Positions 60,801 through 64,000 of a DNA stretch of 64,000 nucleotides are shown one piece after another (position 1 is the stretch's first letter; each line of letters opens with the position of its first letter). A program made the translations under genes and the position numbers. The DNA comes from Amycolatopsis jiangsuensis (GTDB lineage Bacteria; Actinomycetota; Actinomycetes; Mycobacteriales; Pseudonocardiaceae): NCBI RefSeq assembly GCF_014204865.1, contig NZ_JACHMG010000001.1, forward strand, positions 1,674,001 to 1,738,000. The letters are read 5' to 3'. Under the pieces are notes generated by a model. The model did no database searches, had not been told where the DNA came from, and worked only from the letters and a program-made list of their open reading frames with translations.

Positions 60801-61900
60801 AACAGTCCATCACCCGCCTGGCCACCCAGGGCCTCGCCTACGGCGTGCACGTGATCATCTCCGCGAACCGGTGGGCCGACCTGCGCCCGGCGATCAAAGA
60901 CATGATCGGCACCCGCTTCGAACTACGCCTCGGTGACCCCACCGAATCCGAAATGGACCGCCGCACCGCCGGCAACGTCCCCACCGGACGCCCCGGCCGC
61001 GGCCTGACCCGCGACAAACTCCACCTGCTCACCGGGCTGCCCCGCATCGACGGCTCCAGCGACCCCGACACCATCGCCGCCGGCGTCGCCGACGCCGTCG
61101 CGAAAATCCGCGGCGCCTGGCGCGGCCGCACCGCACCCCAGGTCCGGCTGCTGCCCGACCTGATCACCTACGACGAGGTCCTCGCCCAGGACCACCGCCG
61201 CGACACCCAGCTCGTGCCGTTCGGGGTCAACGAGGAAAACCTCGCGCCGGTCTACCTCGACTTCGACGCCGAACCCCACTTCTTCGCCTTCGCCGACGGC
61301 GAATCCGGCAAAACCAACCTGCTACGCCAGATCGCCCGCGGTATCTCCGAGCGCTACACCCCCCAACAAGGCGTCATCCTGCTCGTGGACTACCGCCGCA
61401 CCATGCTCGGCTTCCTCTCCGGCGACTCCCTGCTCGGCTACGCCGTGTCCTCCGCACAGCTGGACACCATGATCAAAGACGTGCACGGCTCCATGACCCG
61501 GCGCCTGCCCGGACCCGACGTCACCCAGGACCAACTCAAAAACCGCTCCTGGTGGACCGGACCCGAACTGTTCATCCTCGTCGACGACTACGACCTCGTC
61601 GCCACCCAAACCAACAACCCACTCAAACCGCTGTCCGAATTCCTCGCCCAAGCCAAAGACGTCGGCCTGCACCTGATCGTCGTCCGCCGCACCGGCGGCG
61701 CCTCCCGCGCCTCCTACGACCCCGTCATCGGCAAACTCAAAGAACTCGCCGCACCCGGCATGGTCATGAACGGCTCCAAAGACGAAGGCGCCCTCATCGG
61801 CAACATCAAAGCCGGCCCCATGCCCCCCGGCCGCGGCATCATGCTCAGCCGCAAAGGCGGCCGCCAACTCATCCAAGCCTCATGGATCCAACCCGACTGA
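57890..61900 (+). CDS. eccC: type VII secretion ATPase EccC (fused EccCa-EccCb)
   Basis: 1336 residues from ATG 57890 after GAGGGA. N-terminal RPPGGEVHLEPPPEVPRTIP, two membrane segments (about 45-66 and 73-90), a DUF-like linker, then three FtsK/SpoIIIE ATPase domains: Walker A GATGSGKSE (about 483), GGPQSGKST (about 844) and DGESGKT (about 1136). Walker B strands ALFICIDEFSEML and FLIVDNW. The first ATPase drives ESX secretion and the others bind substrate signals. It stands alone without eccB/D/E in the window. Third-position base choice changes sharply inside the gene, around 60.1 kb. Confidence 0.93.
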   Translation: MSRLDFRRPPRLAAPRPPGGEVHLEPPPEVPRTIPASILAKALPIVMVVVSLGLLVFLFQTGNGNPLTIVFGATTFLGSLGMIAGGGGKGGGQKKAEMDEDRKDYLRYLGQMRDRAREAMVDQRAALEWVHPDPQSLWSLGASRRMWERRHNDSDFLHLRVGLSSHRLATRLVPPQTGPIDELEPITTLALRRFVQSHSIVPDLPTQIALRGFAAVCLRGDLELTRGLARAMLAQLVSFHGPDDVMIAVATSGRAMQEWEWAKWLPHVQHPSLSDGIGQLRMMAGSLAQLEAWLDEELGERQRFSRNATPAPDQPHVVIIIDDGEVTREEQIILEEGLVGVTLIDLSDSLGNLAARRGLRLVVEEDRLGARSAGGVEWFGRPDWLSVVEAQALARLIAPYRVGTGGGEVSDDEPLLSNPTLLELLGIPGDPMTFDVQGAWRPRPVRDRYRVPFGVGEYGQAVELDIKEAAMEGMGPHGLCIGATGSGKSEFLRTLVLGLLATHSSTNLNMILVDFKGGATFLGLDKAPHVAATITNLAGDLTLVDRMKDAIAGEVNRRQEALAKGNYKNVWDYEKARENGADLDPLPALFICIDEFSEMLTAKPDFIDIFLQIGRVGRSLQMHMLLASQRLEEGKLRGLDTYLSYRIGLKTFSAAESRAAIGVPDAFELPSIPGSGYLKFDTSTMVRFKASYVSGPYRPAGIKAAGPAATVVRADKRPQLFVPDFVELPPEPEPEPEPIAEEEPQRKESDEASEPSELEVMVDRFIGQGPPAHEVWLPPLDEPNSLDTMLPNLNPTEDRGLSPVGFFGNGRLQVPLGIVDRPFEQRRDMLWGDFSGAAGHGIVAGGPQSGKSTMLRTLIMSMALTHTPEETQFYCLDLGGGTLAGLADLPHVGGVAVARREPDKARRIVAELTTLMTEREGRFGTLGIDSMTEFRNRKRRGEITAEQDPFGDAFLIVDNWRALRDDFDELEQSITRLATQGLAYGVHVIISANRWADLRPAIKDMIGTRFELRLGDPTESEMDRRTAGNVPTGRPGRGLTRDKLHLLTGLPRIDGSSDPDTIAAGVADAVAKIRGAWRGRTAPQVRLLPDLITYDEVLAQDHRRDTQLVPFGVNEENLAPVYLDFDAEPHFFAFADGESGKTNLLRQIARGISERYTPQQGVILLVDYRRTMLGFLSGDSLLGYAVSSAQLDTMIKDVHGSMTRRLPGPDVTQDQLKNRSWWTGPELFILVDDYDLVATQTNNPLKPLSEFLAQAKDVGLHLIVVRRTGGASRASYDPVIGKLKELAAPGMVMNGSKDEGALIGNIKAGPMPPGRGIMLSRKGGRQLIQASWIQPD

Positions 61901-61922
61901 CCCCCGCCGGATGCGCCCGGCG

Positions 61923-62570
61923 TCAGCGTTTCCGCTTGGTGGCGGGACGGGCGCGCTGCTCGGCCAGGCCGCGGATCAAGGCGACGAACGGGGTGACCTG
62001 CGAACGGTAGGTCACCCCGTCGAGGCTGTTGGCCACCGAGAGCCCGTCGGTCAGGGCCTGGCCGAGGACTGCCAGCTGGTCGATCAGGGCCTCGTTCTCC
62101 CTGCCGCCCTCCGGTGCCAGGACGGGGGTGAGTGCGTCCACCCAGGACGCGTGCGCGTAGTCCCGGATCCGGCGCACCGTGGCGCGGACCGACTCGGAAT
62201 CCTTCTGCGGGCCCACACTGATCACCAGCAGGAGCCGGAGATAGTCGGGCCGCTCGTCGAGCGAGGCGCACGCCGCGGTGAACCACGCCTCGAGCCGGTC
62301 CAGCGGCGCCCGGTCGTCGAACGACGACGGATTGGGGAACAGTGCGTGCAGCTCCTCGAAAGTGCGCTCGAGGAGCGCGGCGAGAACGCCGAGTTTGTTC
62401 CCGAAGTGGTAGTAGATCGAACTCGGCGGGAAGCCGGACTTCGTGCACAGGTCCGAAATCGCCATGCCGTCGTAGCCTTTTTCGGCGATGAGGGCACGAG
62501 CCCCGTTCAGGATGGTCTCTCGACTGCTCACACCGGCCGCGGTCGACGCGGAGCCAGATTCCCTCGCCAT
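61923..62570 (-). CDS. TetR-family transcriptional regulator
   Basis: 215 residues from ATG 62570. HTH: ETILNGARALIAEKGYDGMAISDLCTKSGFPPSSIYYHFGNKLGVL (parts: MAISDLCTKSGFPPSSIYYHFGNK). The sensor domain has a TetR_C-like helical bundle (RAPLDRLEAWFTAACASLDERPDYLRLLLVISVG in parts). It is convergent with eccC (22-bp gap) and divergent from the ATP-grasp gene at 62711, which it may control. Confidence 0.9.
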   Translation of the reverse strand: MARESGSASTAAGVSSRETILNGARALIAEKGYDGMAISDLCTKSGFPPSSIYYHFGNKLGVLAALLERTFEELHALFPNPSSFDDRAPLDRLEAWFTAACASLDERPDYLRLLLVISVGPQKDSESVRATVRRIRDYAHASWVDALTPVLAPEGGRENEALIDQLAVLGQALTDGLSVANSLDGVTYRSQVTPFVALIRGLAEQRARPATKRKR

Positions 62571-62710
62571 CGCGCCATGATAGGTCCGCCGTGCCGAGGC
62601 CCCGCGAGGGCACGCCGCAGCGCACCCTCGTTCAGCGTCGGCAGCCACGGCCCCTTACCGTGAAACGACGCCACGCTATCGAGGGTCGAGCTCACCCGGA
62701 ACGGAGGAAC

Positions 62711-63958
62711 GTGCCTATTTCGGAGGCCGCGCACGTCAGCAAGGACCCGGACAAGGGGTACATCGCGCTCCTGGGATGGAGCCTGAACGCCATCGAGGCG
62801 CTCGAACGTTTCGACCGGCGGTACCTGGTCGTCGCCCCGGACTGGGCCGAGCAGTACTGCGCCGAACACGGCATTCCCTATCTGACGTGGAACTTCGAGC
62901 GGCTCAACGACCGTTCGATGGAAATCGCGGAAATTCTCCGGGACGAGGGGGTCGACGTCGCGATCCCGCTGTTCGAGGAGACCGTGGAGTGGGCGGGCGC
63001 GATCAACTCCGTGCTGCTCGACAATCCCCGGCTGTTCGGGCAGGCGATGTTGTTGCGGGACAAGGCTTTGATGAAGCGCCGCGCGCAGCTGGGCGGGATC
63101 CGGGTCGGGATCTTCGAGGAGGCGCACGACCGCGACGACGTGATCCGGTTCCTCAAGCGGGTCAACCAGACCCTGCTCAAGCTCGACGGCGACCCCAACG
63201 ATCCGATCCACCTCAAGGCCTTCGACAAGGCGGGCTGTCTCGGGCATCGGGTGATCCGCACCCCGGACGAGATCGACACCATCCCGGACGAGGAGTTCCC
63301 GGTTCTGATGGAGTCGCATCTGGACGGCTGGGAGTTCGCGGTGGAGGCGTGGATCCACAACGGCAAGGTGAAGTTCCTCAACATCTCCGAGTACGTCACG
63401 CTCGGGTACTCGGTGTTCGTGCCGGCGACCCCGGAGCTGGAGCGGTACCGGCCGCAGATCACCGCGCAGATCGAGAAGCTGGTCAAGGCGTTCGACATCG
63501 AGTTCGGGTTCCTGCACCCGGAGTACTTCGTGACCAGCGACGGCGAGATGTACTTCGGCGAGGTGGCCTACCGGCCGCCCGGCTTCAAGGTGTTCGAACT
63601 GCTGGAGCGGGCCTACGGGTTCAACGCCTACCAGGGCCTGGTGCTGGCGTTCGACCCGAAGACGACCGAGGAGGAGATCGACGCCTTCTTCCCGCGTGAG
63701 GTGGTGGACGCGACCGGCGTGGCCGGCTGCTTCGGCGTGTACCCGCGCCGCCGGGTGGTCAGCGACCTGCAGATCCCGCAGGAGACCGAGGACGACGACT
63801 ACTACGAGTCGCACGACCTCTCCGCGCCGGTCGAGGAGACAGTGACGAAGCGAACCGCGTTCGGCACGCACTGGGGACTACTGTATTTCTTCGGGGACGA
63901 CCCCTACCGGATGCGCGAGCTGCTGAAACGGCAGGAAGACCTCGACTTCTACGTCTGA
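62711..63958 (+). CDS. ATP-grasp family protein
   Basis: 415 residues from GTG 62711, which follows GGAGGAAC. An N-terminal Rossmann-like part (ALLGWSLNAIEALERFDRRYLVVAPDWAEQYCAEHG in parts), DEGVDVAIPLFEETVEWAGAIN, a central region with RDKALMKRRAQLGGIRV (ATP-grasp lid start) and FPVLMESHLDGWEFAVEAWIHNGKV, then GEMYFGEVAYRPPGFKVFELLERAYG with acidic and Asn-like Mg residues. These enzymes ligate carboxylates to amines or activate peptides. Substrate unknown; the C-terminus ends HWGLLYFFGDDPYRMRELLKRQE. No operon partner appears before the window end. Confidence 0.8.
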   Translation: MPISEAAHVSKDPDKGYIALLGWSLNAIEALERFDRRYLVVAPDWAEQYCAEHGIPYLTWNFERLNDRSMEIAEILRDEGVDVAIPLFEETVEWAGAINSVLLDNPRLFGQAMLLRDKALMKRRAQLGGIRVGIFEEAHDRDDVIRFLKRVNQTLLKLDGDPNDPIHLKAFDKAGCLGHRVIRTPDEIDTIPDEEFPVLMESHLDGWEFAVEAWIHNGKVKFLNISEYVTLGYSVFVPATPELERYRPQITAQIEKLVKAFDIEFGFLHPEYFVTSDGEMYFGEVAYRPPGFKVFELLERAYGFNAYQGLVLAFDPKTTEEEIDAFFPREVVDATGVAGCFGVYPRRRVVSDLQIPQETEDDDYYESHDLSAPVEETVTKRTAFGTHWGLLYFFGDDPYRMRELLKRQEDLDFYV

Positions 63959-64000
63959 GGCCGCCCGTGGAGCCCGGAGCACGACCCGAGGGAGACCGGT

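Noticed and set aside
58040..60850. A 936-codon open frame antisense to eccC
   Set aside because: It is a third-frame shadow typical of GC-rich coding DNA: rich in R, G, H and P, no domain, no ribosome-binding site, and it fully overlaps a clearly real gene.

Overview
The window is high-GC actinobacterial chromosome. GTG starts, start/stop overlaps of 1-4 bp between neighbouring genes, a full type VII (ESX) EccC ATPase, EspG/PPE/DUF3558 cassettes, a WhiB protein, DUF2637, GAF-ANTAR proteins and FCD-type GntR regulators all point to Actinomycetota, most likely Pseudonocardiaceae (Amycolatopsis-like). The genus is an inference from gene families.

Layout. (1) 1-7.2 kb: an aldo/keto reductase tail, a second aldo/keto reductase and three overlapping luciferase-like (LLM) flavin monooxygenase genes, followed by a divergent MarR / drug-exporter pair; the exporter has an unusual C-terminal extension. 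(2) 7.2-8.4 kb: an IS982-type insertion sequence abutting a lone inverted end of a related element. (3) About 8.475-27.014 kb: an 18.5-kb integrative and conjugative element of actinomycete (AICE) type. It is bounded by attL and attR whose phage-type arms are mirror images at identical spacing around a shared CCAAGG core. A large serine integrase lies next to attR. The element has an FtsK-like TraSA translocase, DUF2637 and small membrane proteins, WhiB, an Xis-like HTH protein, XRE regulators and a NUDIX protein, but no recognisable Rep protein. It carries an ESX substrate module (small ESX-associated protein, DUF3558 lipoprotein, PPE-like protein, EspG) and is littered with IS copies: two inverted IS256 copies, one of which splits an XRE/TPR regulator with a perfect 8-bp duplication, and a second IS982 copy. 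(4) 27-33 kb: a LacI regulator with a palindromic operator, an ADP-ribosylglycohydrolase-family gene behind a matching operator, and a sugar-type ABC importer. (5) 33-41 kb: an RclR/RclA-like oxidative-stress pair, a frameshifted manganese catalase, tandem GAF-ANTAR proteins, an aldo/keto reductase, two gene remnants fused at a deletion scar, and a universal stress protein. Several genes here look broken.

(6) 41.2-55.8 kb: the most striking chromosomal region, a symmetric divergent locus. Eight genes run leftward and five rightward from one 445-bp promoter region holding repeated TTGTTTAACAA-type palindromes, and two closely related FCD-GntR regulators sit at the two outer ends. It encodes a LigJ-like 4-oxalomesaconate hydratase, an HpcH/HpaI aldolase, two LigI-like amidohydrolases, three 4,5-dihydroxyphthalate decarboxylase-like proteins, a ThDP enzyme, a CoxG-like protein and an Fe(III)-type ABC importer. 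No ring-cleavage dioxygenase is present. My inference is a dedicated import and breakdown route for an oxidised aromatic-derived polycarboxylate, for example pyrone- or oxalomesaconate-like. (7) 55.9-64 kb: a MarR regulator, a TetR regulator with GAACGTTC operators that recur before the eccC-type ATPase gene (1336 aa), another TetR regulator and an ATP-grasp gene.

Coordinates of starts were chosen from ribosome-binding sites, overlaps and remembered family lengths. Family names come from motif recognition, not from database searches.
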